Shown here: positions 12,922 to 22,971 of the stretch, in pieces
Layout: each line of letters opens with the position of its first letter
How positions within the stretch are numbered: the first letter of the stretch is position 1
Source of the DNA: Hsuehochloa calcarea
Lineage: Eukaryota > Streptophyta > Magnoliopsida > Poales > Poaceae
Direction: 5' to 3'
Assembly: GCA_036346395.1 (NCBI GenBank)
Contig: CM070604.1
Coordinates: forward strand, 682,001-746,000
DNA length: 64,000 nt
Notes under the pieces: generated by a model
Database searches by the model: none
What the model was told of the DNA's origin: nothing
Seen by the model: only the letters and a program-made list of their open reading frames with translations
Position numbers and translations under genes: made by a program

Positions 12922-14207
12922 CAGGTAACTCATGTATATTTATTTATGTATGACCTGGAAGAGGTAGACAGGAACTAAGGGCAGCTAGTGGCATTTTGTA
13001 ACTGGCCCTCCAGCTGCCTTATTCCTGTAAATCCCTGTCAATGCTTGCTACTGAACATACTCTTCGCCCCTTGGGCTATCCACAGTAAGATTTTCATTTT
13101 TTATTTATCATTGGCATAAAAATTTAGAGTGATGTGTCGGGCTCGGTGACATGTGGTCTCACCCCATACACCAAACCTAGTACACTGGTAATAAGGTGAT
13201 TCCATCCTAGTATAAAAAACCATGCTCTGTACCCCACCAGTGGGGACGAATCAAAGCCCAAGCGAATGGGTTTTGGCTGCCACGTTTCGTTTGGAAAGTT
13301 CAGCAAGTCTGGGGTTTATTCAGACAAGGTCCGACCCACCCACTTAGCTTGACTCAGCTGGGTTGGTAGTCAGCAAGCCGAGAAAACAAGCTCGCCTAAA
13401 GCCTAAAAGAACAAGCCCTTTGTCTTCTGTGCGAGGAAAGCCCAAACCAAATTTGGGTTGACCTGCGAGGTCTAGTGTAGTCTATAATAGTCTAGAAGTG
13501 CTATTTATAATAATCTATAAAGTAACTAGATTTTACTGTAACATAGCGTTACAATGTCAAATTGAGCCTGACAAGCTCAATGTTAATATTACACCTTTTT
13601 GTAGAGGGACAATTGAGTTACATAGGATAAGAGCAGTAGATTCTAGTCGCATCACAACTCCACTTTCTGGTCACCCATGCGCAACATCACCCACTGGCCA
13701 CTACTAAGGGTCTATTTGGAACACAGTAAACATTTTAAATCCCGCAGGAGAAGGGAAACGCACTTGCAGACCCAAAGAAGTATTCTTTCAGCGAGCTAAT
13801 CACCTTGGGATGTTGGAATATTTGGACTCAAAAGGAACAAATGTTTGTTTGACAAAGTGCCTCCAAATTAATATAGATGGATAAGATCCTTATTCTCTGA
13901 CCTGGAAAACCTGAAAGCTAGAACTTCCCAGAAGATGGCCGATGCTATGTCCAATTGGATTGGCTAAAAAATATCCCTTTGCTAGAGCAAAATGCTCTTC
14001 ACTTTCTTTATTCTTGTTAGATTTTCTTCTGTCTGGCATGTTCTTTCGGATCCCTGCATAACTTTGTAGATATTATATTTTAATATAATATGTTATTCCA
14101 GTAGGTTCTCCCGTTCTGTTTCCCATTGGGAAAAAAAAGAGAGAGAGAAGGGAAAAATTCCCGTGTTGAATGCACATGAAAAATCGGGGCTGCCGAAACG
14201 TCCCTTT
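12922..14207. other. ATR 3' UTR and intergenic sequence
   Basis: The ATR stop codon is followed by a T-rich stretch that presumably carries the 3' UTR and polyadenylation region (12922 to about 13130). From there to the MULE target duplication at 14208 only short non-coding ORFs are present. No domain or clear repeat was recognised. Confidence 0.5.
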
Positions 14208-14216
14208 GCACACATA
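14208..14216. repeat. Left 9-bp target-site duplication of MULE 1
   Basis: GCACACATA directly abuts the left terminal inverted repeat. Its partner GCACAGATA directly abuts the right one (22963-22971), an 8 of 9 match. Nine-base target duplications are characteristic of the Mutator superfamily. The single mismatch suggests an old insertion. Confidence 0.8.
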
Positions 14217-14299
14217 GAATTTTTTGCCGATACGGCCGATTTTGATACCGTATTAGCGGTTTTAACCAGCGCGCGAATGTATTTGCAAAATTAGCGGCG
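14217..14299 (+). repeat. MULE 1 left terminal inverted repeat
   Basis: It aligns base by base with the reverse complement of 22880-22962. The first 24 bases are almost identical, with about 80 percent identity overall by eye. It contains the palindromic core GCCGATACGGCCGAT. Confidence 0.85.
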
Positions 14300-14545
14300 T
14301 CGGCGGGCGTCGCGCCGCGCACAAGACGACGCGTCGCCGTGGCGCAGTCGGCGCGCTACGGCCGCCACGCTGGCGCGCCGCGCCCGCCGCGCGACGCGGC
14401 GCGTGGCGGCCGGGCGCCGCTGCCCCATGTGATGTGGCGCGCGCGCCACGCGCTGGCCACGCTGCCTTGCGCCCGGCCTCGCCTTGTATTGCTGGCGCGG
14501 CGCGCGCCACGCTGCGGCCACGCGGCGTAGCGCCATTTCGCCGGG
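14300..14545. repeat. GC-rich subterminal region of MULE 1
   Basis: Extremely GC-rich DNA built from degenerate GGCGCGCGCC / CCACGC / GCGGCC modules. A similar region (22735-22880) lies inside the right TIR in inverted orientation, so it may be an extension of the TIR. The ORFs here are composition artefacts. Confidence 0.55.
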
Positions 14546-14834
14546 CTAGCGCGGGGTGGGCATCTGGCCGTCTTTGGCGCATATATTGGAGAGCGATCGA
14601 CGATTTCATTTCGCAGTCGCTCCTCATTCTTCTGCTAAGTTCATATTGCAGTCACTCGCTCGCTCCTCTGCCCATTCTTTTCTTTTCATGCGCTTGCTCT
14701 CTCGATTATATTTCAACGTTATTAACCGTTCGTCGTCGTTCGCAGGTAGGTTTATCGTAATTTTTAATTTAGCTACATTCTTTTATGTTTAATTAGCCAC
14801 ATTGTCAGTAATGTTCGCTATGTATATTTTGCTA

Positions 14835-17512
14835 GTCATGTCTCTACCGAGCTACTAGAACAATTCTACGATGAGGACCACCGTGCAAGTGTGGCTCATG
14901 GCCGGCGCGGATGGCCCTCGCCCTAGCGCCGGGCGGGGAGGATCGGTGGGCGGTAGACGATCGTTACGTCCCGATCCTCCGGGAGACGGGCTTGTTGCCC
15001 TTTGCGAGGATGGTGTCCTTCGAACGTGGGTTCACCCTAGACGGCAGCCTGTTGTCCGCACTTGTGGACCGGTGGAGGGCCGAGACGCACACCTTCCATT
15101 TTCGGTGGGGTGAGATGACGATCACCCTAGAGGACGTCTCGTTCTTGACTGGTCTCCGATCCGGTGTGCCGCTGTTCGGGCCCTCCGAAAGCGGATGGAA
15201 GGTCAGCCGAGCGGCGGTTTGGCCAACCTCTGCCGGAGGGTGCACGTGGCGTCCCTCGGGCTTGGCCGAGGCGAGCCAATGAATGCCGCAGGCACACGAG
15301 ACGTCGTTAGGACGCATCTCGTTGCTTACCTTCTCCGCTCTTTGGTTGGGTCCTGTTTCCAACTACAAAGGGCGATTTTTGAACCCGACTTCATCCGTCG
15401 CCGAGTCTTTGGTTGACGCGGGTCGAGCCGATGCCGCAGATACCGGGATCACCGATCCTTGCGCTTACATACCGAGGGTTGTGTGACGCCGCGGCGCAGC
15501 AGCTCCCGTAGCAACTCGTCGTGTGCTACGTGCTCCTGCACTGTGGAGTTGGGAGCACTTCCTGATGGCGGCCGACCATTGAGACAATGGCGCACCCGTT
15601 CCTCTCCCGGATGACGTGGGACCACATGACCCCATAGACGCGCCCACCATGGGCTTACGGTGGATGCGGCGGCCGTCTGCATTGGGCCAACGAAGACCGA
15701 CGAGGTGCTACTCGTTGTACCACAACGAGTTCGAGTTATTGCACGAGGCGGCGTCATCCGTGTCCATGGCATGCTGATTTTACGCTCGCGGTTTGCGCCA
15801 AGACGGCCGCTTGCGCAATGCGTCGTGGATCGATTTTGTGGACGACGACCGCCACCGGTGTTCTCACATATGGTGGAGCCTTACGCGCGCAGCGGCGAAT
15901 GCGACGATTTGTTTCGATACCGGCTCGTGCCCCGAGCAGCGGACCCTTGAGCGAGCCGTACACACGTGAGTCAAATTTCATCCAAGTAATTTTTGCGATC
16001 CTTACGTCTTCTTTTGTAACATTAATCTTTCGAAAATGCAGGCAATCGAGGTCGGGTGGGCATATTTTGGACTGGCAAATGCACCAGCACCAGTGGATTG
16101 CGACATGGATTCACAGGATGCACGTGGATGTATGGCATGAGCCGCGTCCATATGACCCTGAGTCGTACGCTGCGTACATGGAGTGGTACATGCCACGAAC
16201 GCGCGCAAGACTCACCATTCCTCCTCCGGAGCGCCCAGAGGAGGTGACATTTCTGACGCACCAAGAGAGCCTCCGCCGACGTCACGGCCAATCCACGGCG
16301 CTTCAAGACATGACGACACCGCACGACACTTTCAACCTCGAGTTCGCGATTTTGTTGACGATATTCGTATTTTTGTTAATGAACTCATTACATATGTCAC
16401 TCTGATTCGGCGGGCGGTGCGCGTCCAGAGCGCAGCGGACGAGGCCCAACTCAGACCAGATAGAACCCCGGCGGCATATAAAAAAGTTTTGAAGCACATC
16501 TCGGCGGAGATGAAGAAGATAATAAAGAACTTGAGCAGTGGTCGTTCGAGGGACGACGTCTTATGACGGCACGGAAGTGGGGGCGTGCTTTCACCCGCTT
16601 AGGTCACCACGGCCTAGCGAGTCCGCAGCGTCGTAGCGTTCCCGTCGGTCATCTGCGGGCGGTCGCCGTCTGATGTAAGTCGCTATGTACAAATTTACAT
16701 CAAGTTTTGTAATTATGCCTTACGTTCCGCTAACATCATCTTTTTCTCTCGCCAGAGGTCCGTCGGGATGAATCACTTCTGTCGTCCGGACCCGGTACAC
16801 AGCCTGCCGCCCCCCTCGGTTATCTGCAATGCACATCCGGGAGGTACGAGGTTCTTAGTTTACATCCAGAGTGTTCATTTGTACTAACATCGTTTCGTCT
16901 TGCAGCCTTCAGCCCCTGGGGGTGACGGCCAGTTCACATCGACTGATGACGACGATACGGGCCTCCCAACTCCTACCAGGGAGCAAAGTTACGACGCTGA
17001 GGCAAGGACAATGGCGGCGGGGTTTTTAGCGTCACGCAGGCGAGCTCCTCCGGGTTCGCCCCGTCGTGACGCAGGCGATGTCCTCCGGGTTCGGTGCCCC
17101 ACGGTATACTCCAGGCGAGAGTTCATCCGCGCAACCGGAGTTGCAGGAATCGTACCCCCAGAGTGGTTTTCTAGCCTCCGTCGTGGATGAATTCCTCGGA
17201 AGTGTCCCCCAGGTCGGCACGTCTCATCAAGACGACATGTACGCCTACCGGACTCGCCCGAGGCTCGATCATCGTCCACCTCCGCCTCAACGGTCTCGTA
17301 CCCCTCCGAACCGACACGCGTTCTCGAGCGGTGGGCGTATTCCACGGTCATGCTCGGCGCAAAACAAGGCGCGCGACGCGACGCGACCGCGCAGGAGGAG
17401 AGTAGTGGCTCGAACGAGTGGCCGTATAGTATCACGTGTTATGCGATTTTCATTGTACTACATGCTTGTTATCGCTATTTCGTATGAGTGTCTTGTTCAG
17501 ATTAATCAATAA
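14835..17512 (+). pseudogene. Plant mobile domain (PMD/MAIN-like) gene carried by MULE 1, decayed
   Basis: The first part encodes the typical PMD opening: DDRYVPILRETGLLPFARMV, an aliphatic strand, SALVDRWRAETHTFHF, GEMTITLEDVSFLTGL. This matches the PMD family (Arabidopsis MAIN/MAIL1 and the long form of PP7), in which WRPETHTFH and GEMT-LEDV are signature blocks. After about 15282 the reading frame shifts, and PMD-like fragments continue in other frames (AYLLRSLVGS near 15330, ELLHEAASSV near 15745). A C-terminal region (HVDVWHEPRPYDPESY, about 16120-16160) and basic, Pro-rich tail exons to 17512 follow. Three plausible introns survive: about 15966-16040, 16675-16755 and 16844-16904. A frame shift near 14905 separates a conserved start (ELLEQFYDEDHR) from the main frame. 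Cellular PMD proteins act in transcription and TE silencing; the role of transposon-borne ones is unknown. Confidence 0.75.
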
Positions 17513-17587
17513 ACGTACAAACTTTTTGTATAATGATTCCACTCCATTAAACCTTGAGACCTCTCGTGGCCTCCTAAGACCTCCTTT

Positions 17588-17742
17588 GTATGAAGTACAT
17601 TAATTGATCTGCATTGAAAGCAAAGTTATATCTAAAGATTCTTAACAAATAAAATAATACAAAAATTACATAATCAAATACACTTTGTCAAACACAAAAA
17701 TTTTAATTTTTTTTGACCTCATTTGCTATAATTTAAAATTCC
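17588..17742 (+). repeat. AT-rich direct repeat, copy 1 (partner 22502-22646)
   Basis: It begins with TGAAGTACATTAATTGAT and includes ATTCTTAACAAATAAAATAA, then runs into A/T-rich DNA. The same sequence recurs in direct orientation at 22502-22646. Immediately after copy 1, CCGGGAGACGGGCTTGTTGC (17742) repeats part of the PMD gene start (14978). Local duplication inside the element is therefore likely. Confidence 0.7.
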
Positions 17743-17839
17743 GGGAGACGGGCTTGTTGCGATTATGAAGATGACGTACAACATGTGGGTAGCTACTACT
17801 TAACGATGTGTGCTACTTGTCTCATGGCGCCATAGCAAG

Positions 17840-18425
17840 GAGCCTTGTCTCGACGTCGGTGGGTCTCGGTCGAAGGAGCCTTCCCCTTATCGCCAAACTC
17901 TCCACGTCGGGCTGGTATGTCGAAGTCGTCCGTACCCTGCGATTGTATGATGTAAGTACATCGTACAGTACAAAACGTAACAAGAATGTCAATTGTTCAT
18001 AACTCACGTCGTCCATGTAGATTGCTCCGGACGGCCGGATCTGCTGTGGGCGCCGGGCTCACCGCATGAGCCTTTCCTTGCCCTTGTCACGGATCGCCCA
18101 CGTCGGCCGGTGTCTCGAAGTCGTCCATGTCCTGCGTTTGCATGATGTAAGTGCACCGTATAGTGAAAATCATAAGAAGGATGTAATTTCTTCATAATCG
18201 GCGTCGTGGATACGGATGGCCTTGAGCGGCCGGATCTGTTGTGTGGCGGGCTCGACCTCATGAGCCTTTCCTTGCCCTTGTTACGGAATGTCCACGTCGG
18301 TGGTGTGTCGAAGTCGTCCATGTCTGCGTTTGCATGATGTAAGTACACCGTATAGTGAAAATCAAAGAAGGATGTAATTTCTTCATAAGCGACGTTTGCA
18401 TGAGCCTTTCCCTTGTCGCCGATAT
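17840..18425. repeat. Imperfect tandem repeats (3-4 units) between the convergent MULE genes
   Basis: Units share GAGCCTTTCCTTGCCCTTGT, CCACGTCGG, GTCGAAGTCGTCCATGT and GCATGATGTAAGT. Anchors at about 17876, 18067, 18261 and 18401 give periods of about 191, 194 and 140 bp, so the last unit is shortened. The block lies exactly where the PMD and transposase transcripts would converge. Confidence 0.7.
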
Positions 18426-18934
18426 GGATTACGCCGGAGTTTATCGGGTCCTTGGTGCCTCCTCATCCAGTACGTAAGGTTTCCACCGTGAGAAGTTCTC
18501 GCCCGCACCGAGTAGTTTAGCATGTACTCTCGTTGGATGAATGCCCCGTCGTACATCTCGGGGCCGTCAATCCATGGAAGAAGTGGCGGCGCATCTCGGT
18601 TTGCATTACGTGGGGATGAAGTTAAAATTGAAGGAATTAAACATTGGGAGGAAAATCGATGCGCGCGAAAGAAACGCTTACCATGTAGTGGCGCGCTTTG
18701 TAGACGCCCGCGGCCGTGTGCAGGTGTGTGGATGAATGATCTCTGTAGGTTCACCACACACACTTCGGACCGCAAACGTGGTGGCACCGGAGCATCTTTC
18801 ATTGAAAAATCGGGTATTTTATTTGTTTCCTCTTCTGCGCAGAAGCGCTTGTGCTTCGCAACATCCTCTTGTAGAAGTTTGCCAAGAGTCCATAGCCGGG
18901 TCTCGTATAATTTTGCGTTGTACATAACAAGCAA
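18383..18934 (-). pseudogene. GRF-like zinc-finger cargo segment downstream of the MULE 1 transposase
   Basis: The minus-strand ORF contains AKHKRFCAEEETN, DFSMKDAPVPP, a VCV motif, then WIDGPEMYDGAFIQREYML. A homologous segment occurs at 28825-29583 with KHYPDCSMKDAPVP and FFQ*ID-GPNMYD. The final FF-W-D pattern and the preceding Cys/basic region resemble plant GRF-type zinc fingers, but the cysteine pattern is eroded. It is on the same strand as mudrA and 3' of it, either as a C-terminal extension or a separate gene. I cannot assign a function. Confidence 0.45.
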
Positions 18935-18989
18935 GACAGAAAAACTTTAAATTACGATAATCGAATGACGACCAGGACGAACTAGGTGC

Positions 18990-21483
18990 ATTGGGACAAT
19001 CCTTCATTGAGTGCCTAGGGTCTTGCATATCCCGCACTTCACCTGCATCGGCTAATCTTGATACGTTGACTAGCATCCATGTCATTCCGGAGCGCCGCGT
19101 CTGCCGTCGCCCCTTCCCTATTCTCTTCAAGTCCTGTTGGGACCCGATTGCACCATGTCGGGCCAAAGATCCTTGTAGTTCATTTCCAAACCATACGAGT
19201 GAAACTCTCCGCTCCATGTACCGAATAGGTGCCGCATGTCGTAGTACTCGAGAGATGTATGGTGTAGCCATCTGCGCATTTGCGCACATGCCTTGTACAC
19301 GCGCGAGCATGGTTTGTGGAAGAGCTTTGGCTTGTTGCAGTGCATGTCGCCACATCACCCTGTGGTGCATGCATTTTCTTTCCCCTAGCATGACTATTGA
19401 CGATTTGCCGAAGCTTGATCTCGTACTTTACCGAGGTCGCCGATCACCGAATGTCGTGCATTGGGCCTTCTCCATCTTCCGATCCATGTGTCTCGCATGT
19501 TCTCGGACCACCGCTTGCCTTCGTCCATCTGCCGCTTGGTCGCGGTGGCTCTATTCACGAAATAACCAACGGTGCGAGTCCATGTCTCTGGACAACCGCA
19601 GTGATAGGAGCCCGCGCACACCTTTCAGACGCTATTGTAGACCTCGGACATGTTGGTCGTCATAACGCCGCACCTCGCACCGTCTCGTGTCATAGAGGAG
19701 GGACCATTTCTCCAATTCGAGAGCGTGGTCATTAATCCACCGGGAGAAGGTTATGGCGCTACTAGGTTGCTCCTCTCCGGAGTGGACTCCTTGTATGTCT
19801 CGTAGTCCGGTGTTCAAGGTCTCTCCAAATAGACTCAAACTTCCGTCAGCCGGTTACGCATACACAATGCCTTGAACGTCTTCATGAGTTCCTGACTGCG
19901 GAACCGCGTGAACAAGTTAGATGCAAGATGCCTCATACACCACCTGGATTGCACGTCGTTCCACTGGTGAGATGGATCCATCCCACGCCGCATGATGTTG
20001 ATGGCGCCAACAACCCAAAGATTGCGATGCGTGACTAAGCGAGACGTTGGCGGTCTCCACCACGGCCCTCTTCACGTTCTCCAAGAACCACACCGGTGGA
20101 TGTGTTCTCGCTCTCGACAATGGCAAATGCAACCGGGAGAAGTTGGTCATTCGCATCGGCCGCCACCGCGGTGAGGATGGTGCCCTTGTACTTCCCAGTG
20201 AGAAAAGTGCCATCCATCGTTAGCACGGGACGGCAGAACTTGAAGCCCCTAATGGCCTGAGCGAAAGCCCAGAACACCCTATCCAGTATGAAGTGGTTGG
20301 GCCCTTTTCAAAGATCTTCACGCTTCGGCTTGTTTATGTATGCGCGGGGTTTGATCCGGCAATCTGGTGAAGCAATCTCGGCACAAGGTTGTACGCCTCT
20401 TCGTATGTCCCGTACATAGTCTCGATGACTTTCTGCTTGGCTCGTCGAACCTTGCTGTAGCTAACTGGATAGCCAACCTCATTGACGACTTCCGACATCA
20501 TCAGATTGGGGGAGACTGACACGTCCGCCTCAACTAGGTGCGTGATGAGGTTTGCAACATATGCGGAAGTCACATTCCGATGTCTTTGCGCAGGCTCGTG
20601 AGCTCGCAGTGTGGTCGATCGGCTCCTTGACCGTGAAGACCGAGCCAAAGATCTTTGCTCGGAGGCCCGACCTTGCGAGGCGGCCTTCTACTATGCACTT
20701 CACTGCGTACTTCCTGGTTGGACCGGTGCACTCGGTGACACACTACCGATGGACAAAGCGCATCGTGCTATAGCTTGTTGCACGGTCACCTTGTTCGGGA
20801 AGCGCGCCCAACTAAGAGGATGTCGGCTTCAAACCCCACGGAGCCTTCTTCTTGCGGCAAGACGAGCGAACGCACCGCGATATCATCAAGTCTCGATGCC
20901 ACGTAAGGACCACCGGCCGTGTGCGTCCTCGTCGGTACCATCCGAGCTTGGGTCGGTGTCCTCGTCGGACTCAACCCGAGAGTCTCGTCCGGTAGATACT
21001 GTGGCGGTCGATGCGGGTCGACCACCATGTTTCCGCACCTCATTTGGCTCAAAATTAGGCACGTGACTTCCTCCGAGGCAAAGACATTCCGTCTTTGCCA
21101 TCTTTAGGCTCAGTGCCGCGCTTGCCGCTTGTGCGTGCCTCGGCATCATCGTGGTTTCCGACGCCCTATGTACGAAATTGACGTACACCATAGGCTTCCC
21201 GTGAATGGCCGCCTCGGTGGAGACAATCTCTATGTAACGCCTTCATGCTATGCTTTCATCCACCTTACGAGCTCCCACACATAATTGGTGCGGTGATCGC
21301 CTCAATCATAACTTTCTTCGCCCTTGGCTCCGTGAGGAACTCCTCCGGATGCAGACTAGCAGCTCGTGAATATTCATCGCGTGGAGCCCTCCGCCGGACC
21401 TCCTTATATGGCATCTCGACAGTCCAACCCATCGTGTCCGGCTCGTACAAGCCCATCGCCAGAAACACAATCAAGTCTTGCAT
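18990..21483 (-). pseudogene. mudrA/FAR1-type MULE transposase, decayed
   Basis: Read on the minus strand. The N-terminal segment starts MQDLIVFLAMGLYEPD (21483). An acidic linker follows (20886-21191). The next block is an HTH-like segment with VNEVGYPVSYSKVRRAKQK (20334-20648). The DDE core comes next, with FWAFAQAIRGFKFCRPVL, MDGTFLTGKYKG (first catalytic Asp) and LPVAFAIVESEN (20035-20277). After a frame shift, VWFLENVKRAVV continues it. A SWIM-type zinc finger follows at about 19280-19345 (CNKPKLFHKPCSRV, where the usual final His is Arg). Then comes the conserved FGTWSGEFHSYG region, and a zinc-knuckle remnant (H-S-M-K-D-C-P-N) ends near 19000. At least three frame changes make this copy inactive as read, unless some are introns. 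Confidence 0.8.
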
Positions 21484-21504
21484 GTTCGAAAATACCTAAA
21501 CCCA

Positions 21505-21965
21505 CAACAACCACTAAATAATTACGACTAATTAATTAGCACTAAACTAATTCATTACTCTTGAACTAACTAATTACGACTAATTAACTATCTCTAAACT
21601 AACTAATTACGGTTGATTAATTACCACTACAAAATACCAAGACTTTATTTCCACTTACTTGATATGTCAGAACGATGAGTACTAAACTAATTACGACTAA
21701 TTAATTAGCACTAAACTAATTTATTACTAGTGAACTAACTAATTACGACTAATTAGCTATCTATAAACTAACTAATTACGGTTCATTAATTACCACTAAA
21801 AAATACCAGTACTTTATTTCCACTTACTTCATATCTTCAGAACGATGACTACTAAACTAATTACGACTAATTAATTAGCACTAAACTAATTCATTACTAG
21901 TCGACTAACTAATTACTACTAATTAATTACCCCTAAACTATCTAATTACGACTAGCTAACAAAGA
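21505..21965. repeat. AT-rich tandem repeat of about 170 bp, 2.6 copies
   Basis: The anchor ATTACGACTAATTAATTAGC occurs at about 21521, 21690 and 21860, giving periods of 169-170 bp. Units contain many ACTAATTA/TAATTAGT submotifs and end with TTTATTTCCACTTACTT and CAGAACGATGA. The array lies directly 5' of the mudrA-type gene (minus strand), in its expected promoter or leader. Confidence 0.85.
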
Positions 21966-22013
21966 CTAACTAATTACGACTACGACAATAACGGCAAAAG
22001 CATAACACAAATT

Positions 22014-22114
22014 ACCTGCCCTTCTGATGAAGTAATTAATCACCCTTCGGAGGAAGTAATAAATCACCTTTCGGAGGAAGTAATAAATCACCCTTCGGAG
22101 GAAGTCATAAATCA
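22014..22114. repeat. 24-bp minisatellite, about four copies
   Basis: The unit CACCCTTCGGAGGAAGTAAT plus AAAT is repeated three times with one or two changes, after a more diverged first copy. It also lies in the 5' flank of the MULE 1 transposase. Confidence 0.8.
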
Positions 22115-22501
22115 AGGCCGAGTGACGAGAAGCGAGAAAACAGTTACCTCCCAATAAAATTAATTATGTTACGTTCTCGAGTTCTCACGACGAGCGCAAG
22201 AACGAGAATCAAACGCAATTGATATGACCAAGAGCGAGTGCGAGTCCCAGATTTATAGCCGAGTGGAGGAGGAGTCGCGGCCTTGGCGCCGGAATTCGTA
22301 AGCATTGGCGCCGGAATTCTGGATGGGGCGGATGATGCGGAGGAGGAGGATGGGCGGTGGGAAAGATGGCCACCCTAACGTTTTTAATTCTCCGCACAAC
22401 AGATTCGGATCGTGGCGGGTGTAGCGGGTGAGAGAGAGGGCTCGCTTTATTCTTTCGGTGGAAAGTTTTGACAAATGCAGGGAGGCGGACGTGGCGGCGT
22501 G

Positions 22502-22646
22502 CATATGAAGTACATTAATTGATCATGCGGATCAAAGTTATATCAAAAGATTCTTAACAAATAAAATAATACAAAAATTACATAATTAAATACACTTTGT
22601 CGAATGCTACACAAAATTTTCATTTTTTTATAATCTAAAATTCTGA
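22502..22646 (+). repeat. AT-rich direct repeat, copy 2
   Basis: Second copy of the 17588-17742 sequence in the same orientation, with small substitutions (for example TGCGGATCAAAG in place of TGCATTGAAAGCAAAG). It lies between the transposase 5' region and the right GC-rich subterminal block. Confidence 0.7.
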
Positions 22647-22879
22647 AAAAAAATAAAATTGAAAATTATAAAAAAAACAAAATTATAAAATCGGTTCATA
22701 CGAAGGCAGTTTCTTTCTGGGCAAGATGCTTGTTCATGCGCCCACGCGCTGCAGTGGCCACAGCATGCGCGCCGACGCGCGCCGCGCCAGTACGCGCTGC
22801 GCGCGCATGGTGGCGTGTGGCCGGCCCGGCGCCCGCCATGCTGGCGACGGCGTCGTGTTGGCGCTGCTGGCGCAGCGCA

Positions 22880-22962
22880 CGCCCGCTAATTTACAAATAC
22901 TCGCGCGCGGTGGTCAAAACTGATAATACGCTGGGCAAATCGGCCGTATCGGCAAAAAATTC
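22880..22962 (-). repeat. MULE 1 right terminal inverted repeat
   Basis: Reverse complement of the left TIR (14217-14299). It ends GGCAAAAAATTC, directly followed by the target duplication GCACAGATA. Confidence 0.85.
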
Positions 22963-22971
22963 GCACAGATA
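22963..22971. repeat. Right 9-bp target-site duplication of MULE 1
   Basis: GCACAGATA versus GCACACATA at the left end, one mismatch in nine. Confidence 0.8.

Larger units (their letters stand above)
14217..22962. mobile_element. Mutator-like element (MULE 1), 8.7 kb, with PMD and mudrA genes
   Basis: The element is delimited by inverted repeats of about 83 bp (14217-14299 and 22880-22962), both reading inward from GAATTTTTTGCCGATACGG, and by a 9-bp target duplication. It carries a plant-mobile-domain gene on the plus strand (14835-17512). On the minus strand it carries a mudrA-type transposase (about 18990-21483) and a GRF-like segment (18383-18934), so transcription converges near 17.6-18.4 kb. 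Both genes are broken by frame shifts and stops, so this copy is probably not autonomous now. Internal tandem repeats lie near the convergence point and upstream of the transposase. Boundaries are seen directly; superfamily assignment follows from the transposase, the 9-bp duplication and the TIRs together. Confidence 0.85.

Noticed and set aside
14262..14627. 121-codon minus-strand ORF in the GC-rich MULE end
   Set aside because: Ala/Arg-rich low-complexity frame in near-pure GC sequence; several frames are open at once.
21505..22114. CRISPR-like regularly spaced repeats
   Set aside because: Repeats are head-to-tail without unique spacers, AT-rich and inside a plant transposon.
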